A stretch of 64,000 nt of DNA from Rossellomorea orangium (GCF_019334305.1 NZ_JAHWGH010000025.1:229640-293639); one strand, 5' to 3'. Positions 24,558-33,611 are shown, counted from the first letter of the stretch. Program-made: numbers and translations. Notes: generated by a model not told the origin, from the sequence alone.

Positions 24558-25094
24558 TCAGCTTCTTACATGCAATTCATACTGCTTAAATTCTCCATTA
24601 TTGGATGAGAATCTTAAGATATTTTGATCCTTTGGAATGCCATGAAAGTACGCACCGATTGCACCGGTTGTACACCTGTGACCGGAAATCAATATATGTT
24701 TATCTTCTCCTCCATGGAGCGCTGTCAATTCTTCCATGAAGTGTAAAACCCTTGTCATGTAACTCTCAGCATCCTCCACTCCATCATAGCACGATGAATC
24801 CGGCAATGGACCATTCATGATCACCTCGCTTTTTATCAGGCCATCCGCCTCGCCTAAATCATAAACATCTAGTCTTGTATCAACCTTGCACGACATAGCT
24901 GTAACAATTTCAGCCGTTTGAATGGCTCTTTCCTGTGGAGAAGAAAAGACGTAATCGAAGTTGATGTGACTTAGTTGGTGTTTTAAATCCCAAGCTTGTC
25001 TGAGTCCTGCTTCATTTAATGGGAGACCATTTCTGCCTTGGAGTCTACCTTCTTTGTTTCTATCGGTTTGGCCGTGTCTAATAACGTATATCAT
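24558..25094 (-). CDS. histidine phosphatase family protein
   Basis: A 178-residue phosphoglycerate mutase-like phosphatase. The catalytic RHG is R6-H7-G8 (YVIRHGQTDRN), the second Arg is in RLQGR/SSPQERAIQTAE, and the distal His is in LISGHRCTTGAIG. The family removes phosphate from many metabolites; no substrate can be assigned. AGGAGG precedes the ATG. It is a single gene. Confidence 0.85.
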   Translation of the reverse strand: MIYVIRHGQTDRNKEGRLQGRNGLPLNEAGLRQAWDLKHQLSHINFDYVFSSPQERAIQTAEIVTAMSCKVDTRLDVYDLGEADGLIKSEVIMNGPLPDSSCYDGVEDAESYMTRVLHFMEELTALHGGEDKHILISGHRCTTGAIGAYFHGIPKDQNILRFSSNNGEFKQYELHVRS

Positions 25095-25161
25095 GTAGAT
25101 CCTCCTTTCATTTGTATCGATTCAACTAATCAAACTGTTCCATTGAGCTGATGAATCTGTT

Positions 25162-25356
25162 TTAATGATCCTTCTTCCTCTTATGTACCTCGATTTGGAT
25201 GACCAGATACGAAATTCCCAAAAACCCCACAATTCCAAATACTCCTGCGATGATTCCTTGAACTGAAGAAGTGAAGATTGTCATTCCCAGCATGATGCTT
25301 AATCCTACGAATAGAAGAAATAACCAATGGCCGTATCGATTGACAAACTCTGTGAT
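25162..25356 (-). CDS. small two-span membrane protein with a non-canonical start codon
   Basis: On the minus strand a 64-codon frame reads TEFVNRYGHWLFLLFVGLSI, then GMTIFTSSVQGIIAGVFGIV, GFLGISYLVIQIEVHKRKKD; it has two hydrophobic helices and a basic tail. GGGAGGGG lies six bases upstream of an ATC at 25356, with in-frame ATA (25359) and ATT (25362) and a TAG just beyond, so no ATG, GTG or TTG can open it without losing the first helix. Another frame on the same strand (25181-25432) has a normal start but gives a low-complexity His/Arg/Cys protein. Either a rare ATT/ATC start is used or this is a gene with a lost start. Confidence 0.45.
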   Translation of the reverse strand: MTEFVNRYGHWLFLLFVGLSIMLGMTIFTSSVQGIIAGVFGIVGFLGISYLVIQIEVHKRKKDH

Positions 25357-25456
25357 TATAATCCCCTCCCAAAACTATGGATACTTCCATTTTAGCATAA
25401 TATTCCAATTTACCCCCAAAAAAATAAGCCATCCAGAAGGATAACTTATTTTTCCC

Positions 25457-26632
25457 CTATAAATTTTCAAGAAATAATCTTACTACGTCTGCCCCACCAA
25501 TGACTGTTCCCAATGTACTTCCTAAATTTGCAAGTACGACAATGAGAAGGATTCGGGTTACTTTGTTTCTCCAGAATCCCTTAATGCTCAGTACATCCTC
25601 AGGCAGAGAATCAAAATCACCGACATTGGGCCTGCGGAAATAGGCTTGAACGAACCCTGCAAACCAACCGGCTGCTAGAAGAGGATTCAATGATGTAATG
25701 GGTGCTGCTACAAATGCCGTTACAATGGCTAAGGGATGTCCCAGTCCGATCGCTACTCCAAGGGCAGAGAACCCGCCGTTCCACAAAATCCAGCTGATTC
25801 CCTGCTGAATCCCTGCATCGGGGTTTGAGATGAACGTATAGGCAATGACGGCCAGGATCATGACAGGGATGGCCCACCCGATGACTTTTGGCCAATTAGA
25901 TTTAGTTGGACGTTCATTCAATTTATCCAGATTATGCTCTTTATAGATTTCTCTAGAGATACCTGGTACATGTGCTGCCCCAAGTACTGCGACAATCTTA
26001 TTTCCTGGAGCGTCTTTGATTTTCTGTGCCAGGTATTGATCCCGTTCATCGATTAAGGGTGTTTTCAACTTAGGAAACACTTGTGTGAATTCATTCAGCA
26101 TTGAATCAAGCATATCCTGGGATTTGATTTTTTCCAGTTCTTCCTCTGTAATTGTATCATTGCTAAAGATACTGTATACAATCTGGGTCAGTAGCTTGGC
26201 CTTCCCGCTGAAACCTACACTGCTCCATATCCGGGAAAATGTCACCTGGATGTTCCGGTCAGCAAGGACGAGTTCCGCATTTAATTCTTTCGCGGATTCG
26301 ATGCCCTGAATCATTTCCTGTCCCGGTTTGATGCCGAATTGTTTGGCCATCCGGCGTTGGAATGAACCAATGGCAAGATTCATGAGGAGCAGAGTGGATT
26401 TCTTATCTTTGATCACTTGAAAAATATCAGTATCTCTCCACTTATCACCTTCGACAATTGATTGATACCTTGGTTCGTCCAGCTCAACACAAACCGTGTC
26501 CGGTTTCTCGTCTTCTATCACATCTTTTACCTGTTCCGCACTCTGTCGTGACACATGAGCGGTCCCGATTAGGATGTATTCCTTTCCATCCATATGTATT
26601 CTGGTAATATTCTTTTCGTTTTCTGTCATCAT
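25457..26632 (-). CDS. TraB/GumN-family membrane protein
   Basis: A 391-residue protein of the TraB (pheromone-shutdown-related) family. The N-terminal domain has the GTAHVS motif and ELDEPRYQ region; a second conserved LGAAHVPG follows near residue 240. The C-terminal part contains about four transmembrane helices (VIGWAIPVMILAVIAYTFI, then several Gly-rich segments). Family members resemble TIKI-type metalloproteases, but bacterial function is not established. The start at 26632 was chosen from two adjacent ATGs after GGAAGG; upstream codons are not supported. A single gene. Confidence 0.8.
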   Translation of the reverse strand: MMTENEKNITRIHMDGKEYILIGTAHVSRQSAEQVKDVIEDEKPDTVCVELDEPRYQSIVEGDKWRDTDIFQVIKDKKSTLLLMNLAIGSFQRRMAKQFGIKPGQEMIQGIESAKELNAELVLADRNIQVTFSRIWSSVGFSGKAKLLTQIVYSIFSNDTITEEELEKIKSQDMLDSMLNEFTQVFPKLKTPLIDERDQYLAQKIKDAPGNKIVAVLGAAHVPGISREIYKEHNLDKLNERPTKSNWPKVIGWAIPVMILAVIAYTFISNPDAGIQQGISWILWNGGFSALGVAIGLGHPLAIVTAFVAAPITSLNPLLAAGWFAGFVQAYFRRPNVGDFDSLPEDVLSIKGFWRNKVTRILLIVVLANLGSTLGTVIGGADVVRLFLENL

Positions 26633-26925
26633 CGTGTACCTTCCTTTAGTTCCGCTGACTTTCAATAACAATCTACCTCATAATGATAAACTAGTTTTGG
26701 CAAAATTTAAATAAATTCTGTTCATAATCATGAAAGATCTTGATTTTTTACGATGATTTCATATGTTGCGGAATGATCAAGATTGGTTTTGGGTGTATTT
26801 TTTGCTACCCGACTTATAGGGGATCCGTTTAGCATATTGGATAGAGAAATTCGGATATATGATATACACAATGATCAGTCGATCAAAAGTGATGATACAT
26901 ACTTCATTCAGTGAACTGGAAAAAA
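26633..26925. other. intergenic region without a supported gene
   Basis: About 290 bases between the TraB gene start and the terminator of the DUF4145 gene. I see AT-rich promoter-like sequence near the TraB start and a GATCAGTCGATC palindromic patch near 26872, but no reading frame or RNA I can support. Confidence 0.35.
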
Positions 26926-26951
26926 GTAGAGTGCCAGAAACAACACTCTAC
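26926..26951 (-). terminator. Rho-independent terminator of the DUF4145 gene
   Basis: GTAGAGTG (26926-26933) pairs with CACTCTAC (26944-26951); on the minus strand TTTTTT follows. It lies just past the stop at 26957. Confidence 0.8.
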
Positions 26952-26956
26952 CCCTA

Positions 26957-27646
26957 CTAATATTTCTTTTCAATTCTTTCTTGTAACGTTTCTATTTTTT
27001 CTGGAAGTACATACAGGTATTCAATCAGACCTTCCAATAATTCCATGAGTAGGCCAGCTGTTTCATCATCTATCTCCCGTTCCAATTCAAGCATCTCGTA
27101 GAAAGCAGACTTGGGATGGACTAAATGGCTGAGGGCCTGGATCGGCTTTGATAGATCAACATTTTTCGGAAGCTGATCGAATTGTTCCGACAAAGATTGC
27201 CCTGTGGATTGATCACCATTGAAATTCTTCAGTACACTCTCCAGTACCCGCTTAGACATAACGGCTGTAGCAGAGTTATCCTTCGACTGGCTGACGTTTA
27301 ATGCGGATCGAAATGATCTGACGAGGTCCTGTGGGATCCGTTTATTCCCCTGGATCTGATCCAAGGGTCCGTTCGTGGCTAAAGGATCATAAATATATAG
27401 ACCGGCTTCCTCTCTTGTATGAATCGAATCGTCATTCAACATAATAACGAAAACGGCCGGTTTCTTACATTCCGAACAGTTGGCCTCTGCGAACAACCCA
27501 GTCTTATTCACTTGATAGAAATTGGCTTTCAACACAAATTCACTGGTCTTAGAGCAACTTGGACATTGACTTTTAACTTTCTTAGGAACTTTTTGATAAC
27601 CGTACTGAATGTGTGACAATACGGATCCAGGTAAAATTTCTCTCAT
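26957..27646 (-). CDS. DUF4145-like protein with N-terminal zinc ribbon
   Basis: A 229-residue protein. Residues 25-65 hold two Cys pairs (CPSCSK and CSECKK), a probable zinc ribbon. The centre (RIPQDLVRSFRSALNVSQSK, then SKRVLESVLKNFNGDQS) fits the DUF4145 helical domain, which occurs alone or joined to restriction-type proteins. The C-terminus is a charged amphipathic helix. AGGAGG precedes the ATG. The gene has its own terminator and no defence-type neighbour, so a stand-alone role is likely. Confidence 0.7.
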   Translation of the reverse strand: MREILPGSVLSHIQYGYQKVPKKVKSQCPSCSKTSEFVLKANFYQVNKTGLFAEANCSECKKPAVFVIMLNDDSIHTREEAGLYIYDPLATNGPLDQIQGNKRIPQDLVRSFRSALNVSQSKDNSATAVMSKRVLESVLKNFNGDQSTGQSLSEQFDQLPKNVDLSKPIQALSHLVHPKSAFYEMLELEREIDDETAGLLMELLEGLIEYLYVLPEKIETLQERIEKKY

Positions 27647-27845
27647 GTGAACCTCCTAGAAAATGCAGCTCGACAAATGGAATTTTCATTATTTAGAATT
27701 TTTCAGTTAAATAAAAAAGCGCTTACCTTATATCAAAATTATACCTTTGCTAGAAAGTATTACAAGGTTAAATATTTGGAAAAGAAGATTTGTGAAAATG
27801 GGACTAATGATGAGATTAGAGTGGTGAAATCATCAAAATAACAGT

Positions 27846-28919
27846 TTATCTGTGCAACTTATGTAGTCCTTCTTCCACTTCTTTTACCATAGAATCAATC
27901 AGCTCATGTACATAAACATCTTTACTGAGTCGTGGGCTTTGACCTGACCATAAAGACATTAATTCTTTGTTATGCAGATTGCCGGCTTCCTTTCTAATTT
28001 CTTTAGTCAATTCGTTTTGAATAGGGTACGGAAGGAATTGACTCTCATACTCCTTCATCGTTCTTGTAAATGTGTTTGAAAGGCCCCTGGCCGGTTTACC
28101 GCTAAATGCAGATGTGACCGTTGTGCTTGTCTCTTCAGCTTCTAAAATGGCTCTTTTGTGGATAGCATTTGCTCCACTTTCTTTCATGGTTAGAAAGGCG
28201 GTTCCCATTTGAACTCCTTTTGCACCCAAAGCGAGAGCGGCTATCATACCTCTTCCATCCATAACTCCGCCTGCTGCAATAACCGGTAGTTTCACAGCAT
28301 CCACTACCTGTGGAATCAGGGAGAATGTCCCAATCATTGATTCTTCGTAAGCACCAAGAAATGTACCTCTATGCCCACCTGCTTCACTCCCTTGTGCCAC
28401 GATCACATCCACTCCACACTCTTGATTGATTAACGCTTCCTTTACTGATGTAGCAGTTCCGATGACTTTGATTCCTTCTTTCTTCAACTCTTTTACAATT
28501 TCCTTTGAAGGAATTCCAAAGGTAAAGCTGCAGACTGGCACTCTTTCATTAATGATGGATTCAATTTGTTTTTCAAAATCTGCTTGATTTATAGTGAATT
28601 GGCCATCAATCAATAAATTCATTTCTTTTTTGAAGGGGTCCAGTAATTTTTGCATGCTGTTCACTTGTTCTTCTCGGCATTCCGGTTTCTCGGGTATGAA
28701 AAGGTTTACACCAAAAGGTAAGTCTGTTTGTTTTTTTACTTGTTTTAGCGCCTCTTTAAGGTCGGCGACAGGCATATACCCTGCTCCAAGCGTCCCAAGC
28801 CCGCCCGAATTCGAGACAGAGGAAACCAGGCGCGTGGTGGTGACCCCTCCAGCCATTCCAGCTTGGATGATGGGGTATTTTGTCCCCAGACTCTTACTTA
28901 CATCGTTTTGATACCACAT
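27846..28919 (-). CDS. nitronate monooxygenase (class I, 2-nitropropane dioxygenase family)
   Basis: A 357-residue FMN-dependent TIM-barrel enzyme that oxidises alkyl nitronates to carbonyl compounds and nitrite. Family motifs are present: YPIIQAGMAGG at the N-terminus, the FMN phosphate site AQGSEAGGHRGTF near 185-197 with its conserved His, and the AAGGVMDGRGMIAALALGA stretch. GGAGGGG precedes the ATG. Related enzymes in Bacillus also act on propionate 3-nitronate. Single gene. Confidence 0.87.
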   Translation of the reverse strand: MWYQNDVSKSLGTKYPIIQAGMAGGVTTTRLVSSVSNSGGLGTLGAGYMPVADLKEALKQVKKQTDLPFGVNLFIPEKPECREEQVNSMQKLLDPFKKEMNLLIDGQFTINQADFEKQIESIINERVPVCSFTFGIPSKEIVKELKKEGIKVIGTATSVKEALINQECGVDVIVAQGSEAGGHRGTFLGAYEESMIGTFSLIPQVVDAVKLPVIAAGGVMDGRGMIAALALGAKGVQMGTAFLTMKESGANAIHKRAILEAEETSTTVTSAFSGKPARGLSNTFTRTMKEYESQFLPYPIQNELTKEIRKEAGNLHNKELMSLWSGQSPRLSKDVYVHELIDSMVKEVEEGLHKLHR

Positions 28920-29011
28920 ATTCTCCCCTCCAGTGATCTAATCTTAGATAAATTATGTCAAACGGAAGCTGTTTGTACAACTGATTCAAATGTAACTCTT
29001 CTCTTCTCCAA

Positions 29012-29041
29012 AAAAAACGTCCAAAGCAATGAAGGCTTTGA
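29012..29041 (-). terminator. probable terminator after the kinase-like gene
   Basis: On the minus strand CAAAGC pairs with GCTTTG around CTTCATT, and after GACG a run of eight T follows. It begins about 15 bases after the stop at 29054. Confidence 0.55.
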
Positions 29042-29053
29042 ACACTTTCCATC

Positions 29054-29728
29054 CTATTTAAATGAAGTAAATTTAGATACTTTTTTCATAAATTCCTCAT
29101 ACGATCCAAAGTGCTTATTCCAGGAGTTGTACCATTTCCGTATCGTTTCCAATAACCAAAATGGTAAGGCTCTTCCCTCAATAAGGTCATAATGGTCTTC
29201 ATAAGCTTTTTTCAAGTGCTCCCATCTGAAATCATTTCCAGGATGTACATACTCTGATACATCAATGATCTTCGCTCTCCCATTTTGCAATAAAATGTTT
29301 TTTAAATGGATATCACGGGGATTTAGTCCTCGCTCACGAACATAATGTCTCGCCGCTTCGACATCCTGAACCACTTGAAATGGAATCGGGATACCCTGCA
29401 ACAGACAGTCAAAGAGTGTTGGTCCTTCTTCATAACTTAATACTAGTAATGTATCATAAGCTGCATAGCAGGTAGAGAAAAAAGGAGAATCCCCGATGGT
29501 TTGATAGACGTTTTCTTCTATTTTTATTTTGGATCTCTTATCTTCAGCATACAATTTGAACGCGAAGTTAGGTACATTAATAGATTGAAAGACCGCCGCA
29601 TCTGTCCCGACTCCCACGCATCGTAATGTTTCATTACCACCATGGATTGTGACAGGTTCATTATTTGCATTAGAAGACACGGTCAATTGAGTTAAAGATG
29701 ATAGAGCGACTTCCCAATTATTATCCAT
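29054..29728 (-). CDS. protein kinase-like protein (YrzF-type)
   Basis: A 224-residue small kinase-fold protein. The glycine-rich start is GVGTDAAVF, the putative ATP-binding Lys is in FAFKLYAED, the catalytic loop is NPRDIHLKNILL and the metal-binding Asp is in KIIDVSEYV (DFG replaced by DVS). This arrangement resembles the short Ser/Thr kinase-like proteins of Bacillus such as YrzF and the aminoglycoside kinase superfamily. AGGGAGAG lies before ATG 29728, and upstream codons are not used. Substrate unknown; divergence of the DFG makes activity uncertain. Confidence 0.65.
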   Translation of the reverse strand: MDNNWEVALSSLTQLTVSSNANNEPVTIHGGNETLRCVGVGTDAAVFQSINVPNFAFKLYAEDKRSKIKIEENVYQTIGDSPFFSTCYAAYDTLLVLSYEEGPTLFDCLLQGIPIPFQVVQDVEAARHYVRERGLNPRDIHLKNILLQNGRAKIIDVSEYVHPGNDFRWEHLKKAYEDHYDLIEGRALPFWLLETIRKWYNSWNKHFGSYEEFMKKVSKFTSFK

Positions 29729-29925
29729 AGGCTCTCCCTTCGTCCAATTGAACTCTTTTAAAGGTATGATTGGAGATCGTACCTTATTCAGGATAATATA
29801 GCATCTGCCCGTTCCACATTTCAACTCAAAGCCGTCGACATATTATATTCATTTTTAAACCTCTAGTAGAATATCCCAGTGTTAAATATTTGAGGCTATG
29901 GCTTATACTGCTTTGACTAGTCTTA

Positions 29926-30201
29926 TCATTCGTCCAAAAGATTCGTCAGTCGAGTGATATGAACTCCCAACGCTTCGAATATTCCCCTGCAAGTGACATC
30001 ACTAACCCTTTCCCTGCACCCTTCAAGTCTTTTGATGGTCTGCGTGCATACATTTGCTTTCGATGCTAACTCTTCTTGAGTCAGTTGAGATTTCACTCGA
30101 AACAAATAAACAATCTCACCCATTTGAAGTTCGTTAATAGTTGAATCCTTCTTTGTTAAACAAGCATTAATGGAGTTGCATAATTTCTTCATGTCATTCA
30201 T
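29926..30201 (-). CDS. small XRE-family DNA-binding protein
   Basis: A 91-residue protein that is essentially one helix-turn-helix at about 27-85 (IVYLFRVKSQLTQEELASKA, then TQTIKRLEGC). The N-terminal 25 residues include two Cys. GGAGGGG sits seven bases before the ATG. The gene is isolated, with 290 bases of gene-free sequence upstream. Its target genes cannot be told from context. Confidence 0.7.
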   Translation of the reverse strand: MNDMKKLCNSINACLTKKDSTINELQMGEIVYLFRVKSQLTQEELASKANVCTQTIKRLEGCRERVSDVTCRGIFEALGVHITRLTNLLDE

Positions 30202-30450
30202 AGATAGACCCCTCCAACATTTGGCAAAATGGTATTTACTAAATATAAAGAAATTTCTTCATATTAGCAAGGGGAAGATATCAACAGTTTCTATTTGCAC
30301 TATATGGTCCTAATCATAATATGTAATGGTAAGTTTAAAGAACGGAATATGAGGCTTTTGAATGAAGTTAAGAGACTCAAGGGGAAAGCTTCTCTCGTTA
30401 GTGAAGCATAGCGTATTTGTTATAAAATTCATTAGTCATAAAAACAAAAA

Positions 30451-30472
30451 AAAGCATCTGATTAGATGCTTT
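30451..30472 (-). terminator. Rho-independent terminator of the 75-residue membrane protein gene
   Basis: AAAGCATCT pairs with AGATGCTTT around GATT; on the minus strand a TTTTTGTTTT tract follows, 20 bases past the stop at 30493. Confidence 0.8.
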
Positions 30473-30492
30473 TTCTTTCAATCTATGCTCGA

Positions 30493-30720
30493 TCATAATG
30501 CAAGGAACAAATCCCATCTCAGGGAATAATACACAGTGCCTATTCCAACAAACACTACGATCAGGCCGATAATGTTCTCTATGAACTTTTCAGGTAACTT
30601 AATAAATTTAAGTACCGTATATATTAGTGTAGTCAACGATATGGTAACTAGTGAAACAATCGCTATATTAATAGCGACGGTTTTTACTGGTTCTGTAAAT
30701 AAATCACTGAATTCAAACAA
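30493..30720 (-). CDS. small two-span membrane protein
   Basis: A 75-residue protein with two hydrophobic helices (about 14-38 and 48-68) separated by a short charged loop KFIKLPEKFIEN. The start is TTG at 30720 with GGAGGG eight bases upstream; there is no alternative ATG that keeps the first helix. I do not recognise the family. Its promoter and terminator make it a single gene. Confidence 0.55.
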   Translation of the reverse strand: MFEFSDLFTEPVKTVAINIAIVSLVTISLTTLIYTVLKFIKLPEKFIENIIGLIVVFVGIGTVYYSLRWDLFLAL

Positions 30721-30973
30721 AGTGGACCCTCCTGATTTTATTCAATTACCTAGGCTGAATATGTAGTATCAAGAAGACTATTATACTAGAAATTCCGTAG
30801 AATGAATAGTAGCATATCGTTCTAAATCAGTCTTTCATAATAATCAAAAAATACGAAAGGTTTTTTTATCCCCGTTTTCAATTCACTTGATCAGCTGACA
30901 GAGTAAAATTTATTGACTGTCTCTCCTAACCATTTAAAGGAAACATGTTTATAAATTATTCTACCAGAAATAG

Positions 30974-31648
30974 TCACCGTGATGACTGAAGCGCCTTAAT
31001 AAAGGATGGTAAGTCAGCTAAATCATCAATCACACCATCTGCATGTTTTGCATCTATCCAATGGGCATCCTTCTTCCAAACACCTTTCATCCCTGCCTTC
31101 TGGGCACCATACACATCATACTCGGGATGGTCTCCGATAAAGATGCATTCTTGAGGTTCTACTTGTAATCTTTCTACTGCCCGTTTGAAAATTTCAGTAT
31201 CGGGCTTTTTTATACCTTCCCACTCGGAGACAAGTATTTCTTGAAAGTAAGGTTCTATTTTGAGGGCAAGGATATTGTCCATCTGAAATCGTCCATACCC
31301 ATTCGTGATCATCCCCAATCGGATTCCTTCCGCTTTTAATTCATCCAACATGGTAAGTATATGAGGAAAAGGGATACAGCTGTATTTAAATCGTTCTATG
31401 TAATCGTCGAGAAATGCTTCAAATGTTAACTCAGGAATCGAAAACTCCTCAATGAGCTGTTTATATACTTTGTCTTTCCATACGTATCCCCTTTGATCTA
31501 GTTCGATGAATCTGGATATATATACATTTTTCGGAATATGATGAAGGCAATGGTAAAGGCGTTCATACTGATCCGTGATGAATGCCTTTACAGACGCATC
31601 CCTATTTAACAGCGTTCCATCCAGGTCGAATATGGCAGCTTTTATCAT
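30974..31648 (-). CDS. HAD-superfamily hydrolase
   Basis: A 224-residue haloacid-dehalogenase-type phosphatase. Motif I is FDLDGTLLN (D8 and D10), motif II is the MITNGYG threonine, motif III KKPDTEIF and motif IV FIGDHPEYDV; the cap is a helical insertion at about 17-95. The N-terminal aspartate pair indicates a phosphohydrolase, probably for a small phosphorylated metabolite. The start overlaps the stop of the upstream methyltransferase by one base (TGATG), so the two are cotranscribed. Confidence 0.85.
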   Translation of the reverse strand: MIKAAIFDLDGTLLNRDASVKAFITDQYERLYHCLHHIPKNVYISRFIELDQRGYVWKDKVYKQLIEEFSIPELTFEAFLDDYIERFKYSCIPFPHILTMLDELKAEGIRLGMITNGYGRFQMDNILALKIEPYFQEILVSEWEGIKKPDTEIFKRAVERLQVEPQECIFIGDHPEYDVYGAQKAGMKGVWKKDAHWIDAKHADGVIDDLADLPSFIKALQSSR

Positions 31649-32394
31649 CAGATCCGCATTCCCTTCCTGGCTTTCACAATTATAGTAGTTGGTAAATAGC
31701 TTGCTTTATCAAAGCTATACCATCTATTGGAATGCCTCTCAACATCCACTTGGGATAAACGCACCTCTTCAATCACGTTTTCGATCAAGAAGCCTTTCTT
31801 GATGAGCGTGTTCAGATAGGTACTGACTTTGAACTGCTGCATGATGGCAGGATGCGTCCACGCCTCATGGTCATAGGGTCCTTCACTATGATAGGGTTGG
31901 CTGAAGATGAGGTTTCTTCCTGTTTGTTGAATACGATTATATAAAGGGTGCTCCCAGCTGAATACGAAGATGCCGCCATCCTTTAGGTATGAATATACAT
32001 TGGATAGGGTTTGATCCAGCTCTGTCGTCCAACCCAAGGCGTAAATGGAATAGACAATGTCAAAATGATTCTCGGGTATTCCTGGATTCTCTTCCATTGG
32101 TGCTTCAAACAAGGTCACATCATCATCTGACAATAATTCTTCAGCTGCCTTGATTTGGCTGTGAGATAAATCCAATCCCCACATCTCCGAGGCGTGATTG
32201 TCCCTCATATATTTTAGTGAATGCCCACTACCACAGCCGATATCCAATACCCTTTTTCCTTTTATATCCCCAAGCAGCTGTAGCTCATCTTCAGTTGGTG
32301 CAAGTGGACCGTATTCCGGCAGGGGATTTCTACCGTAGAAACGTGGCGCGACTTCATCCCAGCTTTTTTTATTAACCGATAGTGATTGGTTCAA
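31648..32394 (-). CDS. class I SAM-dependent methyltransferase
   Basis: A 248-residue methyltransferase. Motif I is VLDIGCGSGHS (about 49-59), the acidic strand-2 residue is in WGLDLSHSQI and motif IV is FDIVYSIYALGW; the C-terminal part has the usual SYLKDGGIFVFSWEHP strand. The start is TTG 32394 with GGGGAAGG just upstream. It is coupled to the HAD hydrolase. The substrate is unknown; the motif spacing is that of small-molecule methyltransferases. Confidence 0.82.
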   Translation of the reverse strand: MNQSLSVNKKSWDEVAPRFYGRNPLPEYGPLAPTEDELQLLGDIKGKRVLDIGCGSGHSLKYMRDNHASEMWGLDLSHSQIKAAEELLSDDDVTLFEAPMEENPGIPENHFDIVYSIYALGWTTELDQTLSNVYSYLKDGGIFVFSWEHPLYNRIQQTGRNLIFSQPYHSEGPYDHEAWTHPAIMQQFKVSTYLNTLIKKGFLIENVIEEVRLSQVDVERHSNRWYSFDKASYLPTTIIVKARKGMRI

Positions 32395-32638
32395 ATTTCC
32401 TTCCCCTTTCTGATCATTAGCAGTTTTTCATTATTAAAGCAGAAACCATGTACACTTGTAACACGTGAGATTTCGGGAATGAATGATTCCTGTTTCCATG
32501 TTATTTTCACTCTCGATTTCCCCCATATGATATATATTCCGCCATTTTTCCCTCAAAGGAGTGACTTTACCATATATCCACTATATTAACGCATTTTAGA
32601 ATATAATGGAAAGAGATTGATAGAAAGGAAGGTTAGCT

Positions 32639-32821
32639 ATGGGATTAGAAATGAAGACCAATTGTGAGACGTGTGGGAGGAGCTTGAATGACCATGCGTA
32701 CATTTGTGTCCATGAGTGTACTTATTGTGAAGGCTGCACTGCTAAATATGATTCTATCTGTCCGAATTGCAATGGGGAATTGGCCAGAAGACCCAAATCG
32801 CCTGCCGGTATGGAACACTGA
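32639..32821 (+). CDS. DUF1272 zinc-ribbon protein
   Basis: A 60-residue protein with four Cys pairs: CETC, a CVHEC group, CEGC and CPNC, matching the DUF1272 pattern (two zinc sites) with the family start MGLEMKTNCETCGRSL. GGAAGG precedes the ATG. DUF1272 proteins have no established role. An unusual 18-bp perfect hairpin follows 89 bases downstream. Confidence 0.8.
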   Translation: MGLEMKTNCETCGRSLNDHAYICVHECTYCEGCTAKYDSICPNCNGELARRPKSPAGMEH

Positions 32822-32909
32822 GGAAGGTAGCATCCGGGGTTGAGGGGCTTTGATACAAAACACTTGGAAACGCAGGTTTTGAAGGCTGTATGAGTTCGAA
32901 TGTTATAAG

Positions 32910-32949
32910 GATCTTATGGCTCTGAGATAGTTCTCAGAGCCATAAGATC
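32910..32949. other. perfect 18-bp inverted repeat without T-tract
   Basis: GATCTTATGGCTCTGAGA (32910-32927) and its exact inverse (32932-32949) enclose TAGT. The stop of the minus-strand gene at 32953 is three bases away. A U-run is missing on both strands, so it is not a standard terminator; it could still end converging transcripts or stabilise their 3' ends. Confidence 0.6.
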
Positions 32950-32952
32950 TAT

Positions 32953-33138
32953 TCAGGCTTTACTATTCTTTTCTTTATTCAAAAATCTGTGTAGCAAAAG
33001 CCCGGTCACTATTGTTGAAACAGTTAAAGTACACGCACTCAAGACAGTATTGAAACTGTAGTCTTGTTCAATGCCATCTAAAATACTAGAGTAAATGCCT
33101 GCCATTATTCCTGTTAAGATAAGCGTATGAATACGCAA
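32953..33138 (-). CDS. small membrane protein
   Basis: A 61-residue protein with two hydrophobic segments (about 3-18 and 33-52) and a basic tail NKEKNSKA. It starts at TTG 33138 with GGGGG seven bases upstream. It sits 20 bases downstream of the Nudix gene on the same strand and may share its transcript. I do not recognise the family. Confidence 0.5.
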   Translation of the reverse strand: MRIHTLILTGIMAGIYSSILDGIEQDYSFNTVLSACTLTVSTIVTGLLLHRFLNKEKNSKA

Positions 33139-33158
33139 CGATTATCCCCCTCTTTATC

Positions 33159-33611
33159 CTAGTTGATATCTCCGAGATAAACCTTCGACCTTCTTCCGAC
33201 TATATATGAAGCTATTTCTTTAGGATATAATCTATAATTCTTCAGTGCATCCAAATCAATCCACTCCACCCCTACTTGGTGACTATCTGGATTCGATGGA
33301 GCATGATGATCGCTCCATTCATGGAGAAATGTACATTTAAAATAGAATTCTACTTGATGTAAGTTGAAGTCGAAAGCCGCATGCTCATGGTTTTTACCGA
33401 TATACTCCCTTATATGTACCAGCTCCCCTACTGCCACGACTTCCCCTGTCTCCTCTATGCATTCTCTAATTAATGCTTCATGAAGTGTTTCACCTTTTTC
33501 CTGTCCCCCACCGGGAAAGAGATAGAAAATACCATCATCATCTTTATTTTTAGTCAGAAGTATTTTGTTATTTTGGATAATGATGGCTTTTGCTGAATTG
33601 CGGATTGACAT
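33159..33611 (-). CDS. Nudix hydrolase
   Basis: A 150-residue pyrophosphohydrolase. The Nudix box GGGQEKGETLHEALIRECIE-ETGE (split here) matches Gx5Ex7REUxEExGU at about residues 33-57. The rest of the fold is present (KILLTKNKDDDGIFYLFPGG before and a C-terminal VEWIDLDAL). It probably hydrolyses a nucleoside diphosphate derivative; the substrate cannot be told from the box alone. It is followed by the small membrane protein gene. Confidence 0.85.
   Translation of the reverse strand: MSIRNSAKAIIIQNNKILLTKNKDDDGIFYLFPGGGQEKGETLHEALIRECIEETGEVVAVGELVHIREYIGKNHEHAAFDFNLHQVEFYFKCTFLHEWSDHHAPSNPDSHQVGVEWIDLDALKNYRLYPKEIASYIVGRRSKVYLGDIN

Noticed and set aside
25181..25432. 83-codon minus-strand frame with a normal start
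   Set aside because: His/Arg/Cys-rich, no ribosome site; it is the shifted frame of the small membrane protein at 25162-25356.
26957..27646. Defence island around the DUF4145 protein
   Set aside because: No nuclease, helicase or methylase partner; neighbours are ordinary metabolic genes.
27647..27841. 64-codon plus-strand frame beginning at a GTG
   Set aside because: Starts next to the divergent DUF4145 gene with no ribosome site, in the probable promoter of that gene.
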